A stretch of 64,000 bases of DNA from Pseudomonas sp. ZH-FAD (GTDB lineage: Bacteria; Pseudomonadota; Gammaproteobacteria; Pseudomonadales; Pseudomonadaceae). The notes beneath the pieces are model-generated. The model ran no database searches. It was not told the DNA's origin and saw nothing but the letters and a program-made list of their open reading frames with translations. The translations under genes and the position numbers were made by a program. Location of the stretch: NCBI RefSeq assembly GCF_002803095.1, contig NZ_PGLR01000005.1, positions 115,517-179,516 on the forward strand, in the 5' to 3' direction. Shown here piece by piece: positions 1 through 10,203 of the stretch (positions within the stretch are counted from its first letter, which is position 1; every line of letters begins with the position of its first letter).

Positions 1-256
1 GCCACAGCAACACCCAAGCGCCCAGCGGCACGGCCAGCAGCATGCCTATCAGCAGGCGCCCCAGCACACGCCCATGAACGGCACGCAACGCCGCCGGCCA
101 TAACGTCACGCTGCACGCCACATCGAGAATCAGCGCCACCGGCACGGCCTCGGCCGGCGGCAGTCGCAACATCAGTCCGAGCGCCATCAACATGGCAAAA
201 CCGAAGCCGCTGTAGCCGCGCACCAGGCCTGCGGCGAAGGCGATAAAGGTGAACAT
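1..256 (-). CDS. TauE/SafE-family permease, partial (N-terminal part only)
   Basis: The reading frame starts with ATG at 256 and runs off the left edge, giving about 85 residues. It begins [20 protein letters not shown], then continues hydrophobic with the glycine-rich first segment and a second membrane segment. The G-x-x-R-G-Y-S-G-F-G pattern in the first helix is typical of TauE/SafE (sulfite exporter) permeases, which export organosulfur or related anions through the inner membrane. A GGAG-like ribosome site lies just upstream of the ATG. It is divergent from ureD, so its promoter shares the 257-436 gap. The substrate cannot be told from the fragment, and the C-terminal half is outside the window. 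Confidence 0.75.
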   Translation of the reverse strand, partial: MFTFIAFAAGLVRGYSGFGFAMLMALGLMLRLPPAEAVPVALILDVACSVTLWPAALRAVHGRVLGRLLIGMLLAVPLGAWVLLW

Positions 257-379
257 GGGCGCTCCACACGAATCGTACGCCCGACTCTAGAGCTGGCCAG
301 ACGCGATAGGCAGAGCCAGATGCAGCACCGCGACTGGCCACAGGTGCAGGCAGGCGCGAAGTCGCACCGAATTGGTTCA

Positions 380-394
380 GGGCACGCCTCTTGC
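380..394 (+). promoter_or_regulatory. Predicted sigma54 (RpoN) promoter of ureD operon
   Basis: GGGCAC, five bases, TTGC matches the -24/-12 consensus TGGCAC-N5-TTGC at 9 of 10 positions, with the invariant GG (381-382) and GC (393-394). Transcription would start near 406, 31 bases before the ureD ATG. I found no convincing NtrC palindrome in the short upstream gap. Confidence 0.65.
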
Positions 395-436
395 TTGCCC
401 ACTCGGTCAACTATCCTGCGGAACCGCTGCCTTAAC

Positions 437-1273
437 ATGAATCTGCCTGCCGCCCTGTTCACGCCAAGCTGGCCTGCCGAGCTGGAGCTGGCCTACGCGC
501 GCCACGGCGAGCGCACCACACCAGTGCAGAGGCGCCATGTAGGCCCCCTTAGAGTGCAGAAGCATCTGTATGCCGAAGGCCCGGAGGTCTGCCAGCACAT
601 CATCGTCCACCCGCCCGGCGGTATTGCCGGCGGAGACATCCTCGATATCTCGGCCCATGCTGGCGAACACACCTGGGTGCAGCTCACCAGTCCCGGTGCG
701 GCCAAGTGGTATCGCGCCGCCGGTGTCGCCCGGCAGGATCTGCGTCTGCGCATCGACGCCGGCGCCACCCTGGAGTGGCTACCGCAGGAAACCATCATCT
801 ATGCCGGCGCCCAGGCCGAACTGCACACGCAGATCGACCTGCACGGTGACGCTCGCCTGTTCTACTGGGATATCGTCGCCCTCGGCCGCCCCGCCGCCAA
901 CGAGCGCTTTGCCAACGGCCACTTTCAGGCCGCGCTGGACGTCCGCCGTGACGGCCAGCTGCTCTGGCACGAACGCCAGCGTGTTGCCGGTGGCGACGGT
1001 CTGCTCGACTCGCCTATCGGCCTCAACGGCCAGCCAGTGTTTGCCACCCTGCTGATCAGCGCCGATGTAGACAGTGATTTACTCGAACGCTGCCGGGAAC
1101 TGAAGATCGATGGCGTGCGCGGTGATCTCAGCCAGCTTTCGGGCCTGCTGGTCGCGCGCTGCCTGGCCAGTGAAGCTCTCAAGGCGCGCGCTTGGCTGAT
1201 TGAACTCTGGCGTCTGCTACGCCCGGCGCTGCTGGGGCGCGAGGCGGTGCCACCCCGAATCTGGAATACCTGA
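437..1273 (+). CDS. ureD: Urease accessory protein UreD
   Basis: A protein of 278 residues, the usual UreD length. UreD is the scaffold that binds apo-urease and, with UreF and UreG, delivers nickel and CO2 to the active site. Family signs are the [10 protein letters not shown] motif (near residues 54-63), [10 protein letters not shown] (near 76-85) and the [11 protein letters not shown] motif. The frame is open back to 320, but I take the ATG at 437 because it gives the standard UreD start and because the predicted sigma54 promoter (380-394) would start transcription only after 400. It opens the operon ureD-ureA-GNAT-GNAT-ureB-ureC; the partner genes ureE, ureF and ureG are about 26 kb away at 30.8-32.6 kb. 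Confidence 0.96.
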   Translation: MNLPAALFTPSWPAELELAYARHGERTTPVQRRHVGPLRVQKHLYAEGPEVCQHIIVHPPGGIAGGDILDISAHAGEHTWVQLTSPGAAKWYRAAGVARQDLRLRIDAGATLEWLPQETIIYAGAQAELHTQIDLHGDARLFYWDIVALGRPAANERFANGHFQAALDVRRDGQLLWHERQRVAGGDGLLDSPIGLNGQPVFATLLISADVDSDLLERCRELKIDGVRGDLSQLSGLLVARCLASEALKARAWLIELWRLLRPALLGREAVPPRIWNT

Positions 1274-1315
1274 GGCGGAGGCTGCCTGCAGCCACCCCAT
1301 GAACTGGAGCGAACG

Positions 1316-1618
1316 ATGGATCTGAGTCCACGCGAGAAAGACAAGCTGCTGATCTTCACCGCCGGCCTGGTGGCCGAGCGCCGACTGGCGCGTGGGGTGA
1401 AGCTGAATTACCCGGAAGCCATGGCCTACATCTCCGCCGCTCTGCTCGAAGGCGCGCGCGACGGCCAGACGGTCGCCGAGCTGATGCATTTCGGCACCAC
1501 CCTGCTGGCCCGCGATCAGGTGATGGAGGGTGTGCCGGAGATGATCCCGGAGATCCAGATCGAAGCCACCTTCCCCGACGGCACCAAGCTGGTGACCGTC
1601 CACCAACCGATCGCCTGA
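1316..1618 (+). CDS. ureA: Urease gamma subunit UreA
   Basis: A 100-residue protein beginning [20 protein letters not shown], the standard length and start for the free bacterial urease gamma chain. Conserved stretches include [36 protein letters not shown] and the C-terminal [14 protein letters not shown]. With UreB and UreC it forms the (alpha-beta-gamma)3 enzyme that hydrolyses urea to ammonia and carbamate in the cytoplasm. It lies 42 bases after ureD. Unusually for bacteria in general, but as in P. aeruginosa, ureA is separated from ureB by acetyltransferase genes, two of them here. Confidence 0.97.
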   Translation: MDLSPREKDKLLIFTAGLVAERRLARGVKLNYPEAMAYISAALLEGARDGQTVAELMHFGTTLLARDQVMEGVPEMIPEIQIEATFPDGTKLVTVHQPIA

Positions 1619-1621
1619 ACC

Positions 1622-2131
1622 ATGAGTTTCGACATAGTGAATGCCGGCGAAGCCGACCTGCCCGGCATCCTGGCCATCTACAACGACGCGGTGCAGTACA
1701 CCACGGCGATCTGGAACGAGACCCTGGTGGATCTGGCCAACCGCCGTGCCTGGCTGGCCGAACGCACGGCGGCCGGCTTCCCGGTGCTAGTCGCGCATGA
1801 CGCTGCCGGCGAGGTAGTCGGTTATGCCAGCTACGGCACCTGGCGCACCATCGAAGGCTTCCGTCAGACCGTCGAGCACTCGGTCTACGTACGCGCCGAC
1901 CAGCGCGGCCAGGGCCTGGGCCCGGCGCTGATGCAGGCGCTGATCGAGCGCGCTCGCGCCGCCAACCTGCACGTCATGGTCGCGGCCATCGAGTCGGAAA
2001 ATGCTGCCTCGATCCGCCTGCACCAGCGCCTCGGCTTCGTCACCACCGGGCAGATGCCCCAGGTCGGTCGCAAGTTCGGGCGCTGGCTGGATCTGACCTT
2101 CATGCAACTGATCCTCGGCGCCAAGGAGTAA
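1622..2131 (+). CDS. GNAT N-acetyltransferase, phosphinothricin/methionine-sulfoximine type
   Basis: A 169-residue single-domain GNAT. The start SFDIVNAGEADLPGILAIYN, the YASYGTWR segment, the acetyl-CoA loop QRGQGLGPALMQAL (near residues 94-107) and the ESENAASIRLHQRLGF ending (near 123-138) are those of the bar/pat/YwnH group. The P. aeruginosa protein at the same place in the urease operon (PA4866) is known to acetylate methionine sulfoximine and methionine sulfone, which are glutamine synthetase inhibitors; this is probably its orthologue. It starts three bases after the ureA stop, so it is translated from the urease mRNA. The natural substrate is not established from sequence. Confidence 0.9.
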   Translation: MSFDIVNAGEADLPGILAIYNDAVQYTTAIWNETLVDLANRRAWLAERTAAGFPVLVAHDAAGEVVGYASYGTWRTIEGFRQTVEHSVYVRADQRGQGLGPALMQALIERARAANLHVMVAAIESENAASIRLHQRLGFVTTGQMPQVGRKFGRWLDLTFMQLILGAKE

Positions 2132-2135
2132 CGCC

Positions 2136-2666
2136 ATGGACGTAGCGCTGCTGCGAATCGACAGTGCCAGCTTCGCCGACTACCGCGAAGGCTTGATCGT
2201 CCTGCTGCTCGATGCGGTCAACGATGGTGCATCGATAGGCTTTCTCGGTGATCTCGACGAACGAGAAGCCGCTGAATATTTCGCCCAGGTGCATGCGGCC
2301 ATGACGGACGGTTCACTGCTGCTCTGGGTGGCCCATGAGCAGGGCCGCGTTCTGGGCAGCGTGCAACTGAGCCTGTGCCAGAAACCCAACGGACTGAACC
2401 GCGCAGAGATTCAGAAACTGCTGGTACTGAGCGACTCACGCCGTCGCGGCATCGCTCGCCTGTTGATGCAGGCTGTCGAGCAGGAAGCGGCGACCCGCAA
2501 GCGCGGCCTGTTGTACCTCGACACCGAGGCTGGCAGTGACGCAGAACAGCTCTATCGCCACCTCGGCTACCAGTGCATTGGTGGCCTCCCCGATTACGCC
2601 TGCGGCCCGGACGGCACCTACCGGGCCAATACCATCTACTACAAGACGCTTGCGAGGCCCAACTGA
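2136..2666 (+). CDS. GNAT N-acetyltransferase, second in urease operon
   Basis: A 176-residue GNAT protein of a different subfamily from its neighbour. The acetyl-CoA loop is seen in [20 protein letters not shown] (near residues 95-114), followed by a [20 protein letters not shown] segment and an ending with the aromatic IYYKTL. It starts four bases after the preceding GNAT gene and its stop codon overlaps the ureB start (TGATG), so it is tightly coupled to urease expression. Substrate unknown: family members of this type acetylate small amines, amino acids or antibiotics. I did not recognise it as a standard member of urease operons; it looks like an insertion between the PA4866-type gene and ureB. 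Confidence 0.85.
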   Translation: MDVALLRIDSASFADYREGLIVLLLDAVNDGASIGFLGDLDEREAAEYFAQVHAAMTDGSLLLWVAHEQGRVLGSVQLSLCQKPNGLNRAEIQKLLVLSDSRRRGIARLLMQAVEQEAATRKRGLLYLDTEAGSDAEQLYRHLGYQCIGGLPDYACGPDGTYRANTIYYKTLARPN

Positions 2667-2974
2667 TGATTCCCGGCGAATACCAGATTGCCGACGGCGA
2701 GATCGAGCTCAATGCCGGCCGCCGCACCCTGACCCTTTCCGTGGCCAACAGCGGCGACCGGCCGATCCAGGTCGGCTCGCACTACCACTTCTTCGAGACC
2801 AACGATGCCCTGCTGTTCGACCGCACGGCCGCGCGCGGCATGCGCCTGAACATCCCGGCCGGCACCGCCGTGCGTTTCGAGCCCGGGCAGAGCCGTGAAG
2901 TGGAGCTGGTCGATCTGGCTGGCGCGCGCCGGGTATTCGGCTTCGCCGGCCGGGTGATGGGCGTTCTCGACTGA
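2666..2974 (+). CDS. ureB: Urease beta subunit UreB
   Basis: A protein of 102 residues, normal for free UreB. It begins [19 protein letters not shown] and contains the hallmark [18 protein letters not shown] (near residues 36-53), [17 protein letters not shown] and the C-terminal [12 protein letters not shown]. The frame is open further upstream, but ATG 2666 gives the canonical start and overlaps the stop of the preceding GNAT gene. UreB is the structural chain packed against UreC in the urease trimer. Its stop codon touches a 113-bp palindromic repeat that separates it from ureC. Confidence 0.97.
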   Translation: MIPGEYQIADGEIELNAGRRTLTLSVANSGDRPIQVGSHYHFFETNDALLFDRTAARGMRLNIPAGTAVRFEPGQSREVELVDLAGARRVFGFAGRVMGVLD

Positions 2975-3085
2975 TCGTTCCCACGCCCGGCGTGGGAATA
3001 CCGCCATGGACGCTCTGCGTCCGCTCTTAACGTCATGACGCCGAGCGTCACAGGATGCATTGCCACGCAAAGCGTGGGAACGATC
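2973..3085. repeat. Palindromic repeat (BIME-like, CGTGGGAA type) between ureB and ureC
   Basis: The outer arms GATCGTTCCCACGC (2973-2986) and GCGTGGGAACGATC (3072-3085) are perfect 14-bp inverted repeats. Inside are further short palindromes (CCCACGCCCGGCGTGGG at 2981-2997, GACGCTCTGCGTC, GACGCCGAGCGTC). This composition is that of the dispersed extragenic palindromes found in many Pseudomonas genomes. In the mRNA it would form a large structure between two cistrons of one operon. Confidence 0.8.
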
Positions 3086-3097
3086 GAGGACACACAA

Positions 3098-4798
<1,701 letters not shown>

Positions 4799-4887
4799 GA
4801 AAAACTGAGCCCCGTCTAGCCAGCTATCGTTGCGATAACGCAACCACATATACTGACGGGCCTCATATTTCATCAAGGATGATCGGA

Positions 4888-5508
4888 ATGCCAATCCTTA
4901 GGCTTGTAGTGCTGCTCGGGTTATTTGGGCTTCAAGGTTGTTCGACGCCTAATATCAAAAGTGACTATCAGTTGGAAAAATCAACTGGAGAAGGGGTTGT
5001 TATTGGCTCCGTCACTTATGGTGGTAGGTTGTCAGAGTTCAAAGTCTTCTATCGTGCGATTCCAGATGGCAAAGCGGCATTTTTCAAAGCCGGTGTTGGC
5101 CAGGTTCCCCCCTTCCCTCGCAACGACTTTTCTGGAACGGGTGCAACCGGAGAACTCTTCAGCTCCGCATTGCCGGCAGGTGTCTATGAGTTCTTCGCGT
5201 GGGGCATTCACAGCGGTGGCTCAGGCACCGCTTCAACCGAGCCGTTCAGCATCAAGTTCACAGTCACAGCAGGGCAACCCACGTACTTGGGTAACTTCCA
5301 TTTTGTGCCGAATCGAAGCCTAGGTTTAACGGTAACTGGAGCGGCGGTATACCACCGCTCCGAGGCAGAGAGAGATCTCCGGATATTCAAAAGAGACTAT
5401 CCGTCATTGGCAGCAAGGCAGATAGAAATGCTCTCCATTTCGGGGGACGGCAGCCCAATCAGTGATAGCTACAAAACCAACCTATTTATGGCTCCGCTGA
5501 CCTACTGA
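4888..5508 (+). CDS. Putative lipoprotein, unknown function
   Basis: A 206-residue protein with a short hydrophobic leader and a lipobox-like LQGC at residues 14-17 (PILRLVVLLGLFGLQGCSTP), which points to a lipid-anchored periplasmic or outer-membrane protein. The mature part looks like a beta-rich domain (EGVVIGSVTYGGR, AGVYEFFAWGIHSGGSG, FTVTAGQPTYLGNFHF). The segment GQPTYLGNFHF resembles carboxypeptidase-regulatory-like domains, but I cannot name a family. I chose ATG 4888 over 4879 because AAGGA at 4874-4878 is correctly spaced only from 4888. The codon use and base composition are clearly AT-richer than the flanking genes, which suggests acquisition by transfer. Confidence 0.75.
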   Translation: MPILRLVVLLGLFGLQGCSTPNIKSDYQLEKSTGEGVVIGSVTYGGRLSEFKVFYRAIPDGKAAFFKAGVGQVPPFPRNDFSGTGATGELFSSALPAGVYEFFAWGIHSGGSGTASTEPFSIKFTVTAGQPTYLGNFHFVPNRSLGLTVTGAAVYHRSEAERDLRIFKRDYPSLAARQIEMLSISGDGSPISDSYKTNLFMAPLTY

Positions 5509-5630
5509 AAAATAGCGTTGATCTTTGCTGAAAGCTTTGGCTTTTCGAACCTCAGAGCCGTTCTTTACAACACAGATCAAGGTTACATTTGAGAACAGAC
5601 CGGGCTTTGCACTCGGCCTGTTAGCTTGAA

Positions 5631-6074
5631 TCAGGACGCCTGCTTCATCTCGTCGTAGGCGCTGAGGTAGTCACCCGCCAGTTGCTGCTTCTCCTTGTCG
5701 CGAAGCAGCTTGCCGGCCATCTGGAAGAAGATGCGTTCTTCTTCCTTGAGGTGATGCTCGACCTTTTCCGCAAGGGCCTTGGCTTGCGCCAACCAACTCG
5801 GGCTGCTGGGGTCGGTTTCCTCCAGGTCCTCGATCATTTCGTCCATCTGGTGATGCTCGGCGATCGCATGGCGCGACAGATCCACGCCTGCGTCCTGCTG
5901 CATCAGAGGGATATAGAAATGGCGTTCCTCGGCCACCGAATGCACCGCCAGCTCCTGCTTGAGCTGAGAAAACAAAGCGTGGCGTTCGGCGCTGTCGCCT
6001 TGGGTGGCGATCAGTTTCTGCGCCAGTTCGCGCTGGATATCGTGGCTGATGCGTAAGGCTTCGAAAATCGTCAT
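5631..6074 (-). CDS. Hemerythrin-like HHE domain protein
   Basis: A 147-residue all-helical protein. The iron-ligand pattern of HHE/hemerythrin domains is visible: ISHDIQRELAQKL, AVHSVAEERHFYIPLM, AIAEHHQMDEMIEDLEE and VEHHLKEEERIFFQMAG. Such proteins bind a non-haem di-iron centre and are linked to oxygen, nitric oxide or redox sensing. It stands alone, opposite in direction to the lipoprotein gene, and starts the minus-strand block that continues to 11.1 kb. No operon partner that would define the ligand is seen. Confidence 0.88.
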   Translation of the reverse strand: MTIFEALRISHDIQRELAQKLIATQGDSAERHALFSQLKQELAVHSVAEERHFYIPLMQQDAGVDLSRHAIAEHHQMDEMIEDLEETDPSSPSWLAQAKALAEKVEHHLKEEERIFFQMAGKLLRDKEKQQLAGDYLSAYDEMKQAS

Positions 6075-6149
6075 GCAGGCACCTCTTCCTGAGTCACGGT
6101 CGTAGTAGCACTAGACCATCAGGACTCGAATAGGTGCCGTACCGCTTGC

Positions 6150-6416
6150 TCAGCGCAGCTGGCTGTCCTTGCTGCCCCGCCGGTTGTAGCCGCTGTAGAC
6201 GGCGTTCTCCCGGTCGTGCTCAGCCTGGCAGTTGACGCACAGGCGCACGCCGGGAATGGCCTGACGCCGAGCCTCGGGAATGACAGCATCGCATTCCTCG
6301 CAATGGCGCAGGCTCTCGCCCTTCGGCAACTGGCTGCGAGCACGCGCGACGGCGTCCTCGATGCTGCTGTCGATCTGCTCCTGCACTGCGTCGTCACTTG
6401 CCCATCCGCCTGCCAT
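6150..6416 (-). CDS. DksA/TraR-family C4 zinc-finger protein (YbiI-like)
   Basis: An 88-residue protein with the zinc-binding cysteines CEEC and CVNC about 20 residues apart (HCEECDAVIPEARRQAIPG, then VRLCVNCQAEHD), preceded by an acidic, glutamine-rich helix and followed by NRRGSKDSQLR. This is the short DksA/TraR form. Full-length DksA binds RNA polymerase through its secondary channel and works with ppGpp; short members lack most of the coiled coil, and their role is mostly unproven. It lies between the hemerythrin gene and the oxaloacetate decarboxylase gene, each with its own spacer. Confidence 0.88.
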   Translation of the reverse strand: MAGGWASDDAVQEQIDSSIEDAVARARSQLPKGESLRHCEECDAVIPEARRQAIPGVRLCVNCQAEHDRENAVYSGYNRRGSKDSQLR

Positions 6417-6485
6417 GCTCTGTTTCCTCGCACTCTCCGGACAGATATGCGCCCGAGGAATGCGAAGTGCAAGTGCTGCTGGTCG

Positions 6486-7358
6486 TTATTCGCGCACTTC
6501 CATGAACTCCTTGGCCCAGAGAATGTAATCCTCGGGCATGGTGTACTTGTGGGTCAGCTCGGTGGCGTTGAGGTCGCACGGCTGCGCACCGCGCTGTTCG
6601 CGCAGGCAGTCGTAGGTGGCCTTGATCGCAGCGAAGTAGGCTGCATGGCCGTTGACCACGATGCGCACGCCCAGGCGCGCCAGGCGTTGGTTGTCGCGCA
6701 GTTCGGGGTTGCCGTAGGTGACCAGCATCAGCGGCACCTTGAGGCCTGCGGCGATCTGCTCTAGATGGGCAAAATCCTTGACCCCGACCAGACAGATGCC
6801 GTCGGCGCCGGCAGCCTCGTAGGCGCGGGTGCGGCGGATCACTTCGTCCACCTCCAGCACCCCGGCATGGGTACGGGCAATGATCGAGAGCTCTGGATCG
6901 ACACGCGCCTCCAGCGCGGCGAGGATCTTGCCGACGCCCTCCTCGATGGAGATCAGGTCGGTGGACTTGCGACCGAATTGGGCCGGCAGCAGGGTGTCCT
7001 CGATGGTCAGCGCGGCGACGCCGGCGCGTTCCAGCTCGACCACGGTGCGCATCACATTGAGCGCATTACCGTAGCCGTGGTCGGCATCGGCGATCACCGG
7101 CAAACGCGAGACGCGGCCGATGCGCGCGGCCTGCTCGACGAATTCGCTGAGAGTGATCAGGGCGAAGTCCGGCGCACCGAGTACCTGCAGGGAGGCGACG
7201 GAGCCACCGAGGATACCGACCTCGAAGTCGAGATCGGCGGCGATGCGGGCGGACATGGGGTCGAAGACCGAAGCCGTGTGGTAGCAGCGGTCGGAAGCCA
7301 GCAGGGCACGAAAGGCACTGCGTAGCTCATGATGAGATGCACGTTGCAGGATGGGCAT
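6486..7358 (-). CDS. Oxaloacetate decarboxylase (isocitrate lyase/PEP mutase superfamily)
   Basis: A 290-residue protein of the isocitrate lyase/PEP mutase superfamily. The metal-binding region [19 protein letters not shown], the [18 protein letters not shown] loop and [19 protein letters not shown] are recognisable. The P. aeruginosa protein PA4872 of this family, encoded near the same place, was shown to decarboxylate oxaloacetate to pyruvate rather than act on PEP or isocitrate; this is most likely the same enzyme. The frame is open to 7559, but the ATG at 7358 ([16 protein letters not shown]) matches the family start and length. It appears to be a monocistronic cytoplasmic enzyme. Confidence 0.88.
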   Translation of the reverse strand: MPILQRASHHELRSAFRALLASDRCYHTASVFDPMSARIAADLDFEVGILGGSVASLQVLGAPDFALITLSEFVEQAARIGRVSRLPVIADADHGYGNALNVMRTVVELERAGVAALTIEDTLLPAQFGRKSTDLISIEEGVGKILAALEARVDPELSIIARTHAGVLEVDEVIRRTRAYEAAGADGICLVGVKDFAHLEQIAAGLKVPLMLVTYGNPELRDNQRLARLGVRIVVNGHAAYFAAIKATYDCLREQRGAQPCDLNATELTHKYTMPEDYILWAKEFMEVRE

Positions 7359-7486
7359 GGGGCGTATTCCAAAGTCGGTTGAATCGCTTTTTTCTCTTTT
7401 TAGTAATGGCGTAGACGTGACGAATGCTAGCGCAAGGCACTTGCTGCCAGCTTTCAAACGGACCGCCGTGGTCGATAACCAGCAAA

Positions 7487-8488
7487 TTATCGGCCAGCCA
7501 GCTCCGCGGGCAGGGCCGGGAAGAATCCGCCACCGGTCAGCAGGCCGTACGCCATCCACACGGCGACGGCCAGATAGAACAGGCGTGGTGCCCAGCTCGC
7601 CAACGCCTGCTGGCTTGCAGCCAGCTGCTGCGCCTGCAGGCGGGCGAAACGCAGCAGCGCCTCGCCTGGCCGGCCGGTCGCTTCGCCGGTATTGAGCACG
7701 CCGATGAGCATGGCTTTGCCATGAAAACTCAGCCCGTCGAAAGCGCGCACCAACGACTGTCCTGTGGCTACGCGTGGCGCCAGATTGGCGAAATCCCGCC
7801 GCAGCCGTGCATTGGTCACGGCATTGCAGGCACGCGGCAAGGCATCGAGCACCGGCATGCCCGCCTCCAGCAACAGCCCGAGGCTGTCGCAGAAGTTACG
7901 GATATCCGCCCGCCGCTGCAGGCTGCCCAATATCGGCAGGGCCAGCAGAAGATCGTCGAGCGGACCTGGCTGATCGCTTAGCCGCTGCTGCCAGCGCCGC
8001 CACAAAGCGCGCGCACCGAACAACAGCGCAGCCAGCCACAACACCGGCAGCAGAACGGCCGCCAGGTAACCTGCACCACTCAGGCTGCCAGCGACCAGAG
8101 AAGGCAAGGGCTTGACCGCCAGCGCCAGCAGCAAAACCCCGGCGGGCAGCAGAAGACGTGACTTCAATTCTGCGGCATGACGCGCCTGCTCATCGTAGCG
8201 CTGCGCCAGCTGCTCGTAGGTATGCGCCAGCGCTCCGGCTTCTTGAGCGGCGCGTACCAGGCCGCTTTCCAGTGGCGTGAACACGCCACTCAACTGGCCG
8301 GAACTCGCCAGGTCACGTCCTCCGCCGACCATCTGCCGCAAGCGCTTCACGGCGGCCTCGTGGCGCGTACCGAGATCCAGACTGGCCAGCGCTCGATCGA
8401 TGGGCACACCGGCCCGCTCCATCGCACCAAGGTGAGCGAACAAGCCGGCGCGACTGCGCAGATCGAGAGTGAGATGACGACGCGACAT
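7487..8488 (-). CDS. Type II secretion system F-family (GspF/PilC-like) membrane protein, orphan
   Basis: A 333-residue protein with two copies of the T2SS-F domain: [21 protein letters not shown] (near residues 16-36) and [22 protein letters not shown] (near 208-229). Membrane segments follow each ([14 protein letters not shown], and [17 protein letters not shown] close to the C-terminus). GspF/PilC proteins form the inner-membrane platform that couples the assembly ATPase to the pseudopilus. The protein is shorter than the roughly 400 residues of GspF or PilC, and no ATPase, pilin or other secretion gene lies nearby. It may be a component of a scattered system or a relic. Confidence 0.8.
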   Translation of the reverse strand: MSRRHLTLDLRSRAGLFAHLGAMERAGVPIDRALASLDLGTRHEAAVKRLRQMVGGGRDLASSGQLSGVFTPLESGLVRAAQEAGALAHTYEQLAQRYDEQARHAAELKSRLLLPAGVLLLALAVKPLPSLVAGSLSGAGYLAAVLLPVLWLAALLFGARALWRRWQQRLSDQPGPLDDLLLALPILGSLQRRADIRNFCDSLGLLLEAGMPVLDALPRACNAVTNARLRRDFANLAPRVATGQSLVRAFDGLSFHGKAMLIGVLNTGEATGRPGEALLRFARLQAQQLAASQQALASWAPRLFYLAVAVWMAYGLLTGGGFFPALPAELAGR

Positions 8489-8541
8489 GATCGGGCTCGG
8501 TGGATTTCAGCGCTCAGGTTAACCAGTCGTCACGCGAGGCG

Positions 8542-9297
8542 CTACGGCGCGATGGGGGGCATCGGCGCATGCGGCAGCCAGCGCCCGAGGATCGCCGCGA
8601 GGCTGCCGTCCTCATGCATCTGCTGCAACGCGCGTTGCCAGCGCACCACACGCACCACCGAAGTCTGCGGGGAGAAAGCGATGTAATAGGCCGAGCGCAT
8701 GAACGGCACGTGCGCGGTGACGTCCTGCGGTTTGAGATCGACAGCAGCCAGCTCGCCAGCCAGGGTCAGGTCTTCGGTAGCAATCAGGTTGACCCGGCCA
8801 TGCTTGAGCATGGTCACCATCTGTTTCGAACTGGGCACGCCGTAGAGGTTGGTAAAGCCCCTCGCGCTGAGGGTCTCGAAGGTGTACCACTGCTTGGGCA
8901 GCGCTAGTGGCCCGCTGGCCGCGGCCTGCTCCAAGGTGTCGATGACGAGCTCACGCGACTTGAGCGAATAGAAGCTGGTGGTACCGACCACTATGGGCCC
9001 GACCCACTGAAACCTGTTCTCGCGCTCAGGAGTGCGCACGGTGGAAAACAGCGCGACATCCTCATCCTGTTGAGCCAGATGCAATGCTCGCGTCCAGGGC
9101 ATCAGTTCGATCTGGCCGCTGTCGCCGGTGCGCGCCAGTAATGCTCTGACCACCTCGACGGAGAAACCGCTGGGCTCGCCCTCGCGCAAGAAGCTCATTG
9201 GCGGCGCATCCTCGGTGAGCAGACGCAACTGAGCCTCCACCGGAGCGCACAACACCACCAGCAGGACACACAGCCATCGATTAATACACTTGGCCAT
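8542..9297 (-). CDS. Periplasmic solute-binding protein, family 3 (PBPb-like), orphan
   Basis: A protein of 251 residues with a cleavable signal peptide (CINRWLCVLLVVLCAPVEAQ) followed by LRLLTEDAPPMSFLREG and a family-3 binding fold ending SLAAILGRWLP. The start at 9297 (MAKC...) is preferred to one further upstream because a GGGAGG site lies a few bases before it. Family members bind amino acids or related solutes for ABC import, or act as sensors. There is no permease or ATPase gene beside it. It is clearly paralogous to the next gene (shared TEDxxPxSxL, ALFSTVRT, FQWVGPI, ALPKQWY, NLYGVP), so the two are a tandem duplication. Confidence 0.88.
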   Translation of the reverse strand: MAKCINRWLCVLLVVLCAPVEAQLRLLTEDAPPMSFLREGEPSGFSVEVVRALLARTGDSGQIELMPWTRALHLAQQDEDVALFSTVRTPERENRFQWVGPIVVGTTSFYSLKSRELVIDTLEQAAASGPLALPKQWYTFETLSARGFTNLYGVPSSKQMVTMLKHGRVNLIATEDLTLAGELAAVDLKPQDVTAHVPFMRSAYYIAFSPQTSVVRVVRWQRALQQMHEDGSLAAILGRWLPHAPMPPIAP

Positions 9298-9350
9298 CAC
9301 CGCCCCTCCCGCTTGCAGCCTAGCAAGACGTGGAGCGCCATGCAGCCACT

Positions 9351-10124
9351 TCACTCGAGGCGCAGCAAATCGACCAATGTCCGCTCATCGGCCGTCGGAA
9401 ACCAGTGTCGATAGATCCGCTCCAGGCTGCCGTCATGACGCATCTGCTGCAGCGCCTGCTGCCATCGCGCGACACGAGCGGCATCCGTCTGCAGGGAAAA
9501 GGCGATATAGGAGTCATTGGGCATCAGATCGAACTGCGCCTGCAGTTGCCCTGCATGCATGCCCTGTTCGGCAAGCATGCCGTCGAGGGTCAGGTTGTTG
9601 GCCAGCAGCAGCTTGACCCGGCCATGGCGAAACATGCGCAGCATGTCCTGAGGCGTAGGCACGCCATACAGGTTGTCCAGCTCCTGTTCACGCAGCAGTT
9701 CGTAGCTGTACCACTGCTTGGGCACGGCGAGGGTGCCGAGCTGGCGCACGTCGTCCAGGCTAGTGACTCGCAGCCCGGCATCCTTGTGCGTGTAGAAGCG
9801 CGTATAGCCTCGCGCGATCGGCCCGACCCACTGAAACTCGGCTTCGCGCTGCGCCGTGCGCACGGTGGAGAACAGCGCGGTGTCGGCCTGATGACGAACC
9901 TGGTGATAGCCGCGTGTCCAGGGCACCAGTTCGATGCGCGCCAGCTCACCGGTACGGCGGATCAACTCTTCGACCACCGCCACAGCCATGCCACTCGGCT
10001 TGCCATTCTCGAGATAGCTGAAGGGTCGATAGTCTTCGGTATACAGCCGCAACTCGGCAGCCGTCACGTGGACGCAGAAACTGCAGAACAACAACAGAGC
10101 TGCGAGCAGGTACTTCAGGTTCAT
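9351..10124 (-). CDS. Periplasmic solute-binding protein, family 3, paralogue of neighbour
   Basis: A 257-residue protein with signal peptide MNLKYLLAALLLFCSFCVHV then TAAELRLYTEDYRPFSYLENG. The rest follows the family-3 solute-binding plan with VEELIRRTGELARIELVPWT, ALFSTVRTAQRE and the ending DGSLERIYRHWFPT. It shares most of its landmarks with the downstream gene (8542-9297), from which it is separated by only about 50 bases, so the pair is probably co-transcribed. Without transport partners it may serve a shared ABC system elsewhere or have a sensing role. The ligand is not predictable by eye. Confidence 0.88.
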   Translation of the reverse strand: MNLKYLLAALLLFCSFCVHVTAAELRLYTEDYRPFSYLENGKPSGMAVAVVEELIRRTGELARIELVPWTRGYHQVRHQADTALFSTVRTAQREAEFQWVGPIARGYTRFYTHKDAGLRVTSLDDVRQLGTLAVPKQWYSYELLREQELDNLYGVPTPQDMLRMFRHGRVKLLLANNLTLDGMLAEQGMHAGQLQAQFDLMPNDSYIAFSLQTDAARVARWQQALQQMRHDGSLERIYRHWFPTADERTLVDLLRLE

Positions 10125-10203
10125 TGCACGCCACCGTCTAGAGCGCGCCCTACAGCGAATTCAGGGCGGCCAGGACAAGGATCATAAACCCGCGCTCTGC
10201 CCA

